The notes: a model not told the origin generated them from the letters alone. A stretch of DNA of 64,000 nucleotides from Streptomyces sp. CB02261 (GCF_001905665.1 NZ_LIVX01000004.1:523019-587018), one strand, 5' to 3'. Counted from the stretch's first letter, positions 1 to 9,240 are shown. Program-made: numbers and translations.

Positions 1-598
1 TCGTTGCCGCGCTCACCCAGCCGGGATTGCCGGCGTCGAGGTAGACCCACGTGTTGGGGGCCTGGCGGTTGAACTCGGCGAGGGCGCCGCTGATCATGCC
101 CTGGCGTTCGCGGATCTGGGTCTGGTTCAGGCAACCGTAGTCCGCGAGGGAGTCGGGTTCGAGGACGACGACGGCCGGGCGGCCCGCGATCCCGCCGGCG
201 AACTGCGCGATCCAGGTCGAGTAGGCGGAGGCCGACGAGGCTCCGCCTCCGGAGTGCCCGCCGCAGGAGTCGCGGAGGTAGATGTTGTACGCGACCAGGA
301 GGGGCAGCTTGTCGTGGTGGTCCGCCGCGCCGACGTACGCGCCCGCCGCGGTGCCGATGGTGCCGCTCCAGGCGCCGAACCAGCGGGCCATGGGGGTGCT
401 GGCGAGGTAGGTGTTGATCGCGGGGGCCCGGCCGTCGCCGGGGTTGGCGGCGACCCACTTCCTCGCGCTGGAGTCCGGGTCCGTGTAGAACCCGTTCGTC
501 ATGGTGGTGGGATCCGCCGCGTGGGCGGACGGGGTGACGACGAGCGCCAACGGCAGTGCGGAGAGGGCTGCGACGAGGGCGCGGATTCTGCGGCGCAT
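1..598 (-). CDS. Secreted GH6 endoglucanase (cellulase), 5' part only
   Basis: The reading frame begins at the ATG on the complement at 598 and runs off the left edge, so about 199 N-terminal residues are visible. A signal peptide opens with MRRRIRALVAALSALPLALV and ends near SAHAAD. The mature protein starts directly in the catalytic domain. The GH6 landmarks RDSCGGHSGGG and VVLEPDSLADYG are present; in this family the Asp residues of these two segments are the catalytic machinery, so the enzyme is expected to cut beta-1,4-glucan with inversion. Homologues are usually 300-450 residues, often with a C-terminal CBM, which cannot be seen here. A perfect CebR-type operator lies about 160 bp upstream, so induction by cellobiose is likely. 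Endo versus exo mode cannot be judged from this part. Confidence 0.93.
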   Translation of the reverse strand, partial: MRRRIRALVAALSALPLALVVTPSAHAADPTTMTNGFYTDPDSSARKWVAANPGDGRAPAINTYLASTPMARWFGAWSGTIGTAAGAYVGAADHHDKLPLLVAYNIYLRDSCGGHSGGGASSASAYSTWIAQFAGGIAGRPAVVVLEPDSLADYGCLNQTQIRERQGMISGALAEFNRQAPNTWVYLDAGNPGWVSAAT

Positions 599-759
599 GG
601 CTGTACCTCGATTTCCTGACGGCGGACGCGTCGACCGCTCTCGTCCCGAGCGGTGCGACGCGGTGAGGAATTGCGGTGGTACGAACTTCCCCGTGCGCCG
701 CCTCACGGAGGCGGCGCCCCGGCGGGGACACCAGCGCACTCCGGGCGCACAAGAGCCCG

Positions 760-773
760 TGGGAGCGCTCCCA
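760..773. promoter_or_regulatory. Perfect CebR-type operator
   Basis: The 14-bp palindrome TGGGAGCGCTCCCA matches the known Streptomyces CebR box exactly. It lies between the divergent GH6 gene (start 598) and the LacI-family regulator (start near 957-972), so it can govern both. A weaker second copy, TGGAAGCGTTCCCA, follows at 775-788. Confidence 0.9.
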
Positions 774-908
774 CTGGAAGCGTTCCCAGGCCATGTCCTG
801 TGGGGCCGAGGTGTGGCCGTATCGTGTGATGCGCCCGTCGTGACTGTCAAGTGTGCCCAGTTGCAAAGCACTTCCAGGACGAGGGGACGGGTTTACAGTC
901 CTGAAACC

Positions 909-920
909 GGAAGCGCTTCC
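909..920. promoter_or_regulatory. Second LacI-type palindrome upstream of the regulator
   Basis: GGAAGCGCTTCC is a perfect 12-bp palindrome with the same AAGCGCTT-type centre as LacI-family operators. It sits about 50-60 bp before the regulator start and is a plausible autoregulatory site. No -10/-35 pair was assigned. Confidence 0.55.
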
Positions 921-956
921 AGCCTGCCCGGTGTTCAGGCGGAGGGAGGAGGGCAG

Positions 957-1972
957 CTCACGGCGCACGGTGTGCCGAACCGGCAGTCGACACTTGACGA
1001 GGTGGCCGAACTGGCCCTCGTCTCGCGATCGGTGGCCTCGCGTGTGCTCAACAACGCCCCGCACGTCAGCCGCGCGAAACGCGAGGCCGTCGGACGGGCG
1101 GTCCGGCAACTCGGATACGTGCCGAATCCGACCGCCCGGGCGCTGGCGACCCGTCAGATCGGTGCGGCCGCCCTGGTCGTCTCGGGAGAGGATCCGTCGA
1201 TCTTCGCGGACCCGTTCTTCGCTCAGGTGATCGTGGGTGCCTCGGCCGCGCTGGACGAGGCCAATCTGCACCTGATGCTGTGTCTGACGGCCTCCGACCG
1301 GGGGCGCCGGCGCGTGGAGCAGCTTCTCCGGTCCAAGGGGGCCGACGGGGTGATGCTGATGGCGCTGCGCGAAGAGGATCCGCTGGCATGCATGGCGGAA
1401 GAGGCGGAAATCCCCGTGGTGTTCGGTGGGCGTCCGGTCGGTTTGGTCCCGCGGTGGTATGTGGACGTGGACAACCTCGGAGGAGCGCGCGCGGCGACCG
1501 AGTACCTGATCTCGCTCGGCCGGACCAGGGTCGCGACGATCTGTGGGCGGCTGGACACCGAGGTGGGGCGCGCCCGTTACCGCGGCTATCAGGACGCCAT
1601 GCTGGCGGCCGGCCTCGAACCGTATCCGCCGGAAGCCGGTGACTTCACCGAGTCGAGCGGCGCGGCCGCCATGGCGGCGCTGTCGGCGCGGCACCCGGAG
1701 CTGGACGGAGTGTTCGCCGCCAACGACAGCATGGGGGCGGGGGCGTTGCGCACACTGCGTGATGCCGGCCGCCGCGTCCCCGCCGACGTCGCCGTGATCG
1801 GCTTCGACGACCTGGCCGTGGCCAGGATCTCCGATCCGCCGCTGACCACGGTGCACCAGCCCATAGAGGGTCTCGGTCGTGAGATGGCGCGCATGCTCGT
1901 CGCGCTCATCAACGGGCAGGCCCCACCCCATTGATCCTCCCTGCGCGTCTGGTCACCCGCGCCAGCGCCTGA
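957..1972 (+). pseudogene. CebR-like LacI-family regulator, frameshifted near the 3' end
   Basis: The helix-turn-helix (STLDEVAELALVSRSVASRV) and the periplasmic-binding-like sensor domain are well conserved up to ALINGQ. The frame then ends at a TGA at 1932-1934 as APPH. Reading one base out of register from about 1925 gives [15 protein letters not shown] and a stop at 1970-1972, the normal LacI-family ending. One C appears to be missing from the run at 1921-1930. The start is also odd. GGAGGAGGG at 945-953 is correctly spaced for codon 957, but that codon is CTC; the first usable in-frame start is GTG at 972. The losses concern the last ~15 residues, so partial function is possible. A sequencing error in the C-run is the alternative. 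Neighbouring CebR boxes suggest it once controlled the GH6 gene. Confidence 0.8.
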
Positions 1973-2049
1973 CGAACCGCACCCCGGTCGGCATGGCGTA
2001 CGGCCCGTGCTCCGGCCCGCTCTGCGTGCGCCCTGCGGGCCCGCCAACA

Positions 2050-2495
2050 CCGCTAGCCGTGACTTCTACAGCCGGCTCGTCGACGAACTCCTCGACGTCG
2101 GCGTCCAGCCCGTCGCCACCCTGTACCCCGGGGACCTTCCCCAGGTGCTGGATAACGAAGGGGCCTGGACGGGACGCGAGACCGCTGAGTCTTTAGGCGA
2201 GTACGCGGCGCTGGCTGCCGACACGCTGGGCGACCGGGTCTCCATGTGGACCACGCTCAACGAGCCCTGCTGCTCGGCCTTCCTCCGGCGTCCACGCCCC
2301 GGGCCGCACCGACCCAGTCCTCGCCCCGCGCGCGGCCCACCACCGCAACCTCGGACACGGCCGAGCCACCGAGGCCCTGCGCGCGTCCCTGCCCGCCCCC
2401 GCCCGGACCGCGGTTCTCCCTCAACCTGCACCACGTCCGGCCGCTCACCCAGGAACCGTCCGACGTCGACGCAGCCCGCCGCATCGACGTCTCCG
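2050..2495 (+). pseudogene. GH1 beta-glucosidase remnant in three frames
   Basis: Fragments of a family 1 beta-glucosidase follow one another in different frames: [20 protein letters not shown] and [12 protein letters not shown] in the first, [20 protein letters not shown] in the second, and [11 protein letters not shown] to DAARRID in the third. The acid/base motif TLNEP is still visible. Roughly 150 of about 450 residues remain, with both ends missing, so no enzyme can be made. Its place next to a CebR-like regulator and CebR boxes matches the usual cebR/bglC neighbourhood, meaning a cellobiose module decayed here. No remnants of cebEFG were seen. Confidence 0.85.
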
Positions 2496-2501
2496 CGGGT
2501 C

Positions 2502-2855
2502 GGTGTCGCCGTCGCGGCAGGGCGCGTAGGTCTCGCGGTTCCGCAGCCCTTCGCCCACGACCTTGCGTCCGAGCAGGGAAGCCGGCGCGCCCCGCCCCAC
2601 GGCGGTGACGGTGCCTGACCACTCGTAGCCAGGGGTGACCGGACAGCGCACGTACGGAACGGGCCGGCGGCCCAGATAGGTGTCCCGGTCGCTGCGGCTG
2701 ATCCCGACGGCATGCACGCGCACGTGGGCTTCGCCGGGCCCCGCCTGACGAGGCACGGACTGCACGAGGCGAATCGTCTTGGGAGTGTCGAGGAGGACGA
2801 CCTTCCCCCGGCGGCTCACGGGAAGCCGCCCTGGCCGGTGGGCGGAGTGGGACAC
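2502..2855 (-). pseudogene. Zinc-type alcohol dehydrogenase, N-terminal fragment
   Basis: From a GTG at 2855 the complement encodes the N-terminal GroES-like part of a medium-chain dehydrogenase. It includes HVRVHAVGISRSDRDTYLGR, the zinc-ADH-like [13 protein letters not shown] segment, and KVVGEG followed by APCRDGDT. Recognisable sequence stops at about 2502, exactly where the GH1 remnant on the other strand ends. The cofactor-binding Rossmann domain is absent. The abrupt end marks a deletion junction joining two unrelated gene fragments tail to tail. Confidence 0.75.
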
Positions 2856-2987
2856 ATGAGGCGACTCCTGGCGTTCGATACTGGGGGCATCGTTTGAAAT
2901 TGTGTCGCGGCGATACGAAGCATGGTGGGGTGTGTCAACGGGCCTCGTTCTGCGGGGCCTTCTGTGCCTCGAGGCGCCTCGATAGCC

Positions 2988-3001
2988 TGTTAACGCTCAC
3001 A
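2988..3001. promoter_or_regulatory. Arabinose-regulator operator, upstream copy
   Basis: TGTTAACGCTCACA matches the TGTTAGCGCTCACA sites at 3088 and 13370 with a single change. It lies 100 bp, close to ten helical turns, before the promoter-proximal operator, a spacing suited to looping by a tetrameric LacI-family repressor. Apart from this pair of sites and the promoter, 2858-3255 holds no gene that I can see. Confidence 0.75.
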
Positions 3002-3073
3002 TCTTCGGGTCGCGACCGGCTGCGCAGTGTGGGGTCTCTCCGCATCAAAAACCGGTAACAGCCGTACGAACCC

Positions 3074-3103
3074 TTGAGTTGCGAGTCTGTTAGCGCTCAC
3101 AAT
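3074..3103 (+). promoter_or_regulatory. Promoter of the first sugar importer with overlapping operator
   Basis: TTGAGT (3074-3079) and CACAAT (3098-3103) are separated by 18 bp. The operator TGTTAGCGCTCACA at 3088-3101 covers the spacer and most of the -10 box, so binding would exclude RNA polymerase. The same arrangement, with an operator over an ACAAT-type -10, recurs before araB and before the second importer. Confidence 0.7.
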
Positions 3104-3255
3104 GTGTCGCGTTCGGCAGCCCGCCGGTCGTCGGGGGCCTAGGCACACTCCGCCTCCGCCCAGCGCAACCACCGCTGCGCAGTCGCACCTTCGCCGGGCC
3201 CGGCCCCTTCAGGGCACCGCCCTGTACGACGCACGTCCTCGAAAGGAACCACGAC

Positions 3256-4257
3256 ATGGCCCACAGAGCCCTCCGTGTCATCACCGCCGCCGTTCTGGCC
3301 GCTGGTGTGCTGACCGCCTGCACCACCGAGCCCGCGCCCACCGGTACCACCGGCGGCACCGGCAAGGGCTCCTCCGACGGCAAGCTGGTGCTCGGGTTCG
3401 CCCAGGTGGGAGCCGAGAGCGGCTGGCGCACCGCCAACACCAAGTCCGTACGCGAGGCGGCCGAGAAGGCCGGCATCACGCTGAAGTTCTCCGACGCGCA
3501 GCAGAAGCAGGAGAACCAGATCAAGGCGATCCGCACGTTCATCCAGCAGAAGGTGGACGTCATCGCCTTCTCCCCGGTGGTGGAGTCCGGCTGGGACACC
3601 GTCCTGAAGGAGGCCAAGAGCGCCGGCATCCCGGTGATCCTCACCGACCGCGCGGTCGACTCGCAGGACACCTCCCTCTACCAGACCTTCCTCGGCTCCG
3701 ACTTCGTCAAGGAGGGGCAGGAGGCCGGCAAGTGGCTCGTGAAGGAGTACGAGGGGACCTCCGAACCGGTCAACGTCGTCGAGCTCCAGGGCACCACCGG
3801 CTCCGCACCCGCCAACGACCGCAAGGCCGGCTTCGCCGAGGTCGTCAAGGGCGACTCCAAGTTCAAGGTCGTCGCGTCCCAGACCGGGGACTTCACCCGC
3901 GCCAAGGGCAAGGAGGTCATGCAGGCCTTCCTCAAGTCCCACAAGGACATCGACGTCCTGTACGCCCACAACGACGACATGGCCCTGGGCGCCATCCAGG
4001 CCATCGAGGAGGCGGGCAAGAAGCCGGGCACCGACATCAAGGTGATCTCCGTCGACGGCATCAAGGACGCCTTCGTCGCCATGCGGGAGAAGAAGATCAA
4101 CGTGGTGGTCGAGTGCAACCCGCTCCTCGGCGACCAGCTGATGGAACTCGCCAAGAAGGTCGCGGCGGGGGAGAGCGTCCCGCGGCGGGTCGAGGTCAAG
4201 GAGGGCGTCTTCACCCAGGACCAGGCCGCGGCCGCCCTGCCCGGCCGCCAGTACTGA
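3256..4257 (+). CDS. ytfQ: ABC importer sugar-binding lipoprotein, YtfQ-like
   Basis: This 333-residue protein has a short signal peptide ending in the lipobox GVLTAC, a linker rich in Thr, Gly and Ser, and a periplasmic-binding-protein type 1 fold (KLVLGFAQVGAESGWRTANT onward). The KLVLGFAQVGAES opening, the early WRTANT segment and the length resemble the YtfQ galactofuranose-binding family. AAAGGAACC precedes the ATG. It is the first gene of a four-gene importer operon whose promoter carries the operator found before araB. The likely cargo is therefore L-arabinose, possibly in furanose form, or galactofuranose; sequence alone cannot decide. Confidence 0.9.
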   Translation: MAHRALRVITAAVLAAGVLTACTTEPAPTGTTGGTGKGSSDGKLVLGFAQVGAESGWRTANTKSVREAAEKAGITLKFSDAQQKQENQIKAIRTFIQQKVDVIAFSPVVESGWDTVLKEAKSAGIPVILTDRAVDSQDTSLYQTFLGSDFVKEGQEAGKWLVKEYEGTSEPVNVVELQGTTGSAPANDRKAGFAEVVKGDSKFKVVASQTGDFTRAKGKEVMQAFLKSHKDIDVLYAHNDDMALGAIQAIEEAGKKPGTDIKVISVDGIKDAFVAMREKKINVVVECNPLLGDQLMELAKKVAAGESVPRRVEVKEGVFTQDQAAAALPGRQY

Positions 4258-4325
4258 ACCCGACGCCCGCACCGGACCGGGGGCGGTCCTCGCGCCGCCC
4301 CCGACCCCTCAGGAGAGGAGGGCGG

Positions 4326-5885
4326 ATGGCAGCCCCACCCACCCCCACACCCACCCGCACCGACCGGCCGGTCCTGGAGGCCCAGGGCATTCGCAAGGTG
4401 TTCCCCGGAATCCTCGCCCTCGACGGCGTGGACCTGCGTCTCTTCCCCGGCGAGGTCCACGCCCTGATGGGCGAGAACGGCGCCGGCAAGTCCACCCTCA
4501 TCAAGGTGCTCACCGGCGTCCACCCACCCGACGCGGGAACGGTCTTCGTCGACGGGAGCTTCCAGCGATTCGCCGAACCGCTGGAAGCGCAGCACGCCGG
4601 AATCAGCACGGTGTACCAGGAGGTGAACCTGTGCCCCAACCTCTCCGTCGCCGAGAACATCCTCATCGGCCGTGAACCCCGGCGCCTGGGGCTGGTCCAC
4701 TGGTCGGCCCTCCACGAACGCGCGGCACGGCTCGTCACCGAACTGGAACTCGACCTCGACGTCCGCATGCCGCTGGGCACGTACTCCCTCGCCGTCCAGC
4801 AACTGGTCGCGATCGTACGGGCCGTGGACGTCAAGGCGAAGGTCCTCATCCTCGACGAGCCCACGTCCAGTCTCGACCGGGACGAAGTCGCCCAGCTGTT
4901 CACCCTGGTGCGCAGACTGCGCGACCGGGGCGTCGCGATCCTCTTCGTCACCCACTTCCTCGACCAGGTCTTCGACCTGTGCGACCGGGTGACCGTCCTG
5001 CGCAACGGGCGTCTCGAAGGCGAGTACCGGATCGACGAGCTGACACCCGTCACCCTCGTACACCGCATGGTCGGCAGTGAACTGCGCATCCTCGACGAAC
5101 TGGCCGCGACGTCCCACACCGGCCCCACGGCCGGCCCCGGTTCCGGGGGCGCGCCCTTCCTCAGCGCCCGCGGCCTTGCCCGGGCCGGGGCCGTCCAGCC
5201 CTACGACCTGGACATCCACCGCGGCGAGGTCATCGGCCTGGCCGGGCTCCTCGGCTCCGGACGCACCGAGGCGGCCCGGCTGCTCTTCGGAGCCGACCAC
5301 GCTGACGGAGGCGAGCTGCGCATCGACGGACGGCGCGCCGTCCTGCGCTCGTCGCGCGCCGCGATCGCCCACAAGATCGCCTTCTGCTCGGAGAATCGCA
5401 AAGCGGAGGGCCTCATCGGCGAGCTCACCGTCCGCGAGAACATCGTGCTCGCCCTCCAGGCCGCACGCGGCTGGACCAGGCCCCTCTCCCGCACCCGGCA
5501 GGAAGAGATCGCCGCCCGGTGGATCGAGGTCCTCGACATCCGCCCGGCCGCCCCCGAGGCGCAGGTCCGCAACCTCAGCGGGGGCAACCAGCAGAAGGTG
5601 CTGCTCGCCCGGTGGCTGCTCACCGACCCCGATCTGCTGATCCTGGACGAACCGACCCGGGGCATCGACATCGGCGCCAAGACGGAGATCCAGAAGCTGG
5701 TCACCCGCCTGGCCGCGGAAGGCACCGCGGTCCTCTTCATCTCCGCCGAACTCGAGGAAGTGCTGCGGCTGAGCCACCGGGTCGGCGTCCTGCGCGACCA
5801 CCGGCTCGTCGCCACCCTCCCCAATGACACGACCCTGACGCCCGACCGGATCCTGGGCGCCATCGCCACCGGAGCCACCTCATGA
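4326..5885 (+). CDS. ytfR: ABC importer ATPase with two nucleotide-binding domains, YtfR-like
   Basis: The ATG at 4326 follows GGAGAGGAGG, which fixes the start; the frame is open far upstream but that part overlaps ytfQ. The 519-residue protein holds two ABC domains. The first has a full Walker A (GENGAGKST) and LILDEPTSSLD. The second has a degenerate P-loop (GLLGSGRTEAA), the signature [14 protein letters not shown], and [11 protein letters not shown]. This unequal pair is normal for carbohydrate importers of the ribose/galactofuranose class. It powers the two different permeases encoded next, and its stop overlaps the following start. Confidence 0.93.
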   Translation: MAAPPTPTPTRTDRPVLEAQGIRKVFPGILALDGVDLRLFPGEVHALMGENGAGKSTLIKVLTGVHPPDAGTVFVDGSFQRFAEPLEAQHAGISTVYQEVNLCPNLSVAENILIGREPRRLGLVHWSALHERAARLVTELELDLDVRMPLGTYSLAVQQLVAIVRAVDVKAKVLILDEPTSSLDRDEVAQLFTLVRRLRDRGVAILFVTHFLDQVFDLCDRVTVLRNGRLEGEYRIDELTPVTLVHRMVGSELRILDELAATSHTGPTAGPGSGGAPFLSARGLARAGAVQPYDLDIHRGEVIGLAGLLGSGRTEAARLLFGADHADGGELRIDGRRAVLRSSRAAIAHKIAFCSENRKAEGLIGELTVRENIVLALQAARGWTRPLSRTRQEEIAARWIEVLDIRPAAPEAQVRNLSGGNQQKVLLARWLLTDPDLLILDEPTRGIDIGAKTEIQKLVTRLAAEGTAVLFISAELEEVLRLSHRVGVLRDHRLVATLPNDTTLTPDRILGAIATGATS

Positions 5886-6997
5886 CACCATCTGACGACA
5901 CCGGCGCCGGGGGGCGTCCGGTCCGGGCGCCCGGCATCCGGCGGCTCATCGAGCACCGCCTGTTCTGGCCCGCCGCAGTGCTGGCCGCCCTGCTGGCGGG
6001 GAACGTCGTGTTCACCCATGACTTCCTCGCCGTCCGCGTCCAGAACGGACACCTGTACGGCAGCCTGATCGACATCCTGCAGTTCGGTGCCCCCCTGATC
6101 CTGGTCTCTCTCGGCATGACGCTCGTGATCGCCACCCGGGGCATCGATCTCTCGGTCGGCTCGACGGTCGCCATCGCCGGCGCCCTCGCGTGCGAGCACA
6201 TCGCCACCGCGAAGGACCCGGGGAGCGTGCCCACCGTCCTGTCAGCGATCGCGGTGGCGGTCGGCGTGGCCGCCGGGATCGGACTGCTGAACGGCTTCCT
6301 CGTCGCCCGGCTCGGCGTCCAGCCCATCGTCGCCACACTCGTCCTCATGGTCGCCGGGCGCGGCGTGGCCCAGCTGATCACCGACGGCCAGATCATCGGC
6401 GTGTCCAGCAGCACCTACAAGATGATCGGCGGCGGCTACTGGCTCACCCTCCCCTTCGCCGTCCTCCTCGCCGCGGCCCTCGTCGCCGTCACCTCCCTCG
6501 TCACCCGGCGGACCGCGCTCGGGCTGCTCATCGAATCGGTGGGCGGCAACCCGGTCGCCAGCCGACTCGTCGGCATCCGGGCAACCGGCCTCCTGGTCAT
6601 GGTCTACGTCGTCAGCGCCGTGTGCGCCGCGGTGGCCGGCCTGATGATCAGCTCCAACGTGTCCAGTGCGGACGGCAACAACGCCGGCCTGTGGATCGAA
6701 CTGGACGCGATCCTCGCCGTCGTCATCGGCGGCACCGCCCTGACGGGCGGTCGCTTCTCCCTCGGTGGGACGGTCCTGGGTGCGCTGATCATCCAGACCC
6801 TCTCGACCACGATCTACACCCTCGGCGTACCGCCCGAGACCACCCTCGTCTTCAAGGCCCTGGTCGTCGTCGTCGTGTGTCTCGTCCAGTCGCCCGCGTT
6901 CCGCGCGCGCCTCTCACACCGTCGCCGAACGGCCGCCCCGGACCCGGCGTCCGCAGCCGACGACCTGACGGCCCGCCGGCAGGAGGTCCACCCGTGA
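5882..6997 (+). CDS. ytfT: ABC importer permease 1, YtfT-like
   Basis: A 371-residue integral membrane protein of the branched-chain/ribose permease family, with about ten membrane segments. It contains the family hallmark LGMTLVIATRGIDLSVGS and the GGTALTGG segment near the C-terminus. The ATG overlaps the ATPase stop in an ATGA, implying translational coupling. Two non-identical permeases in one operon is the arrangement of the Escherichia coli YtfQRT-YjfF galactofuranose importer and argues for that transporter type rather than a simple ribose importer. Confidence 0.92.
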   Translation: MTPSDDTGAGGRPVRAPGIRRLIEHRLFWPAAVLAALLAGNVVFTHDFLAVRVQNGHLYGSLIDILQFGAPLILVSLGMTLVIATRGIDLSVGSTVAIAGALACEHIATAKDPGSVPTVLSAIAVAVGVAAGIGLLNGFLVARLGVQPIVATLVLMVAGRGVAQLITDGQIIGVSSSTYKMIGGGYWLTLPFAVLLAAALVAVTSLVTRRTALGLLIESVGGNPVASRLVGIRATGLLVMVYVVSAVCAAVAGLMISSNVSSADGNNAGLWIELDAILAVVIGGTALTGGRFSLGGTVLGALIIQTLSTTIYTLGVPPETTLVFKALVVVVVCLVQSPAFRARLSHRRRTAAPDPASAADDLTARRQEVHP

Positions 6998-7992
6998 GCA
7001 CCATCCTCACCAAACCGCTCCACCGCTTCTCGGCACGGCACGCCGCCCGCCTGCCGCTCATGGTGACGGCCACGCTGCTGGTCGCGATGTTCTCGATCGG
7101 CTCCGTGCGGTACGAAGGCTTCTTCTCCGCGCAGATCCTGCTCAACGTCCTGATCGACAACGGCTTCCTGCTCGTCGTGGCGATCGGCATGACGTTCGTC
7201 GTCCTCACCGGCGGGATCGACCTCTCGGTCGGCTCCGTGGTGGCCCTGTCGACCATGCTGACGGCCTGGCTCGTCGAACAGAACGGCCTGCCGCTCGCCT
7301 TGGCGGTGCCGGTGGTCCTGCTGGTGGGAGCAGGAGGCGGTGCCCTCATGGGCTGGGTGATCCACGCCTTCGAGATCCAGCCCTTCATCGTCACCCTCGC
7401 GGGCATGTTCCTCGCCCGCGGCCTCTGCTACATGATCAGCACCGAGTCCATCTCCGTCACCGACCCGACTACCACCCGGATCGCTCAGACGCGGGTGCTC
7501 CTGCCCGGGGGCCTGTTCGTCTCACCCGCCGTGGTCATCACCCTGGTCGTGCTGGTGCTCGCCTTCGTCGTCCTCCACCACACCCGCTTCGGCCGCACCG
7601 TCTACGCCTTGGGCGGCAACGAGTCCTCAGCCCGTCTCATGGGCCTGCCCGTAGGGCGCACCAAGGTCGCGGTGTATGCCGTGAGCGGCCTGTGTTCCGC
7701 CCTCGGCGGTCTGCTGCTGACCTTCTACATGCTGTCCGGCTACGCCCTGCACGCCGTCGGCATGGAACTCGACGCCATCGCCGCCGCCGTGATCGGCGGG
7801 ACGCTGCTGACCGGTGGTTCCGGCTTCGTTCTGGGAACCGCCCTGGGCGTGACGGTCCTCGGTCTGATCCAGACCATCATCAGCTTCCAGGGCACGCTCA
7901 GTTCGTGGTGGACCCGCATCGTCATCGGCGGTCTGCTGTTCGTCTTCATCCTCCTCCAACGCCTCTTCGGAGGATCGCGCCAGGCGGAATAG
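6994..7992 (+). CDS. yjfF: ABC importer permease 2, YjfF-like
   Basis: The GTG at 6994 overlaps the preceding stop (GTGA), giving a 332-residue membrane protein of the same family as its neighbour but clearly divergent from it. It carries IGMTFVVLTGGIDLSVGS and a C-terminal IGGTLLTGGSGFVLG segment. It completes the pore as a presumed heterodimer with the YtfT-like permease. The next gene, an aldose epimerase, starts 115 bp downstream, close enough to be in the same transcript. Confidence 0.92.
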   Translation: MSTILTKPLHRFSARHAARLPLMVTATLLVAMFSIGSVRYEGFFSAQILLNVLIDNGFLLVVAIGMTFVVLTGGIDLSVGSVVALSTMLTAWLVEQNGLPLALAVPVVLLVGAGGGALMGWVIHAFEIQPFIVTLAGMFLARGLCYMISTESISVTDPTTTRIAQTRVLLPGGLFVSPAVVITLVVLVLAFVVLHHTRFGRTVYALGGNESSARLMGLPVGRTKVAVYAVSGLCSALGGLLLTFYMLSGYALHAVGMELDAIAAAVIGGTLLTGGSGFVLGTALGVTVLGLIQTIISFQGTLSSWWTRIVIGGLLFVFILLQRLFGGSRQAE

Positions 7993-8107
7993 ACCCCTCG
8001 CCGAGTGCGAACCCCGAGCCGTCATTCGCGTACGAACGCGCCCGGGGCGGGGGCAGGTCCATCCCTGCCCCCTTCCGGCTGCGCCCTCTCGCCGACAAGG
8101 AACCTCC

Positions 8108-9175
8108 ATGAACCCAGCACCGTCCCCCGTCACCGGGGTCCCTCCGGTCTGCCGTCCCGAACCGTACGCCGGACAGCGATGGACCTTCGGCTTCCCCGGG
8201 GGACTCACGGCGGAGGTGCACACTCGTGGTGCCCGTCTCCACGGGCTGTGGGCGCCGGACCGGCACGGCACCCCGGCCGACGTCGTCCTCGCTCCTCACG
8301 ACCCGGCCCGGACGGCCACCACCGCCCGGTACTTCGGCGCCACCGTCGGCCGCTACGCCAACCGCATCGCACACGGCCGGTTCTCCCTGGACGGGAAGCC
8401 GTACCAGCTGACCACGCAGGAGAACGGCCACTGCCTGCACGGCGGCACCGACGGCTTCGACACCCGCCTCTGGGAAGCCGAGAGCGTGCACGCCCCGGAG
8501 TGGACCGGTGTGCTCCTGCGCCTCCGGAGCCCGGACGGCGACCAGGGGTTCCCGGGAAACCTGGACGTCACCGTCAGCTGTCTCATCAGCCGCGCCGGCG
8601 AACTCGCCTTCACCTACTCGGCGGTCACCGATGCGGCCACCCTCGTCAACCTGACCAACCACGCGTATTTCAACCTCGACGGCGAAGGCGCCGGCGACAT
8701 CCTCGGACACGAACTCGCCGTGCACGCCTCCCACTACACTCCGGTCGACGACGACCTCCTTCCCCATGGGGACCACCGCCCCGTGTCCGGCACCGCGTTC
8801 GACCTCCGCCGGCCGCTGAGGATCGCCGACGCCCTGGCCCGCCCCGGCGCGGACGGCGGGTACGACCACAACTTCGTCTTGAGCCCGCACGGCGGCGAGG
8901 CACTGCGCCCTGCCGCCGTCCTGTACGCGCCGGCCACCGGCCGCCGCATGGAGGTGCTGACCACGGAGCCTGGACTCCAGGTCTACACCGCGGGTCAGTT
9001 CGACGGCACGGTCCTCGGCAAGAGCGGTACGCCCTACGGGGCGGGCGCCGGCATCGCGCTGGAGACCCAGCACTTCCCCGACTCGCCGAACCGCACCGGT
9101 GACCCGTCTCCGGTGCTTCGGCCTGGCGAGGAGTACAGGTCGAGTACGGTCCTGAGGTTCGGCACCTGTGACTGA
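8108..9175 (+). CDS. galM: Aldose 1-epimerase
   Basis: This 355-residue protein carries the full galactose-mutarotase pattern: GRYANRIAHGRF, NGHCLHGG, NLTNHAYFNL with the catalytic His, EPGLQVYTAGQF, and the ending ETQHFPDSPN whose Glu is the catalytic base in the family. It interconverts the alpha and beta anomers of free aldoses in the cytoplasm. Downstream of a pentose/furanose importer and near araBAD it probably supplies the anomer needed by arabinose isomerase; galactose is also a normal substrate. AAGGAACC precedes the ATG. A strong hairpin follows the gene. Confidence 0.93.
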   Translation: MNPAPSPVTGVPPVCRPEPYAGQRWTFGFPGGLTAEVHTRGARLHGLWAPDRHGTPADVVLAPHDPARTATTARYFGATVGRYANRIAHGRFSLDGKPYQLTTQENGHCLHGGTDGFDTRLWEAESVHAPEWTGVLLRLRSPDGDQGFPGNLDVTVSCLISRAGELAFTYSAVTDAATLVNLTNHAYFNLDGEGAGDILGHELAVHASHYTPVDDDLLPHGDHRPVSGTAFDLRRPLRIADALARPGADGGYDHNFVLSPHGGEALRPAAVLYAPATGRRMEVLTTEPGLQVYTAGQFDGTVLGKSGTPYGAGAGIALETQHFPDSPNRTGDPSPVLRPGEEYRSSTVLRFGTCD

Positions 9176-9183
9176 CCGCGGGG

Positions 9184-9229
9184 ACATGGCTGTGCCCGCC
9201 GACGGAGGAGCCGGCGGGCACAGCCATGT
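9184..9229. terminator. Bidirectional terminator hairpin
   Basis: An 18-bp perfect stem (ACATGGCTGTGCCCGCCG paired with its complement at 9212-9229) closes a 10-nt loop between the convergent galM and permease genes. There is no long T-run, as is usual for Streptomyces terminators. Confidence 0.9.
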
Positions 9230-9240
9230 TCGGAGCGGTG

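Noticed and set aside
3678..5801. 707-residue open frame on the minus strand
   Set aside because: It is a GC-bias shadow of the ytfQ/ytfR genes; its composition is Asp/Glu/Gly-rich with no domain, and the plus-strand proteins are clearly real.
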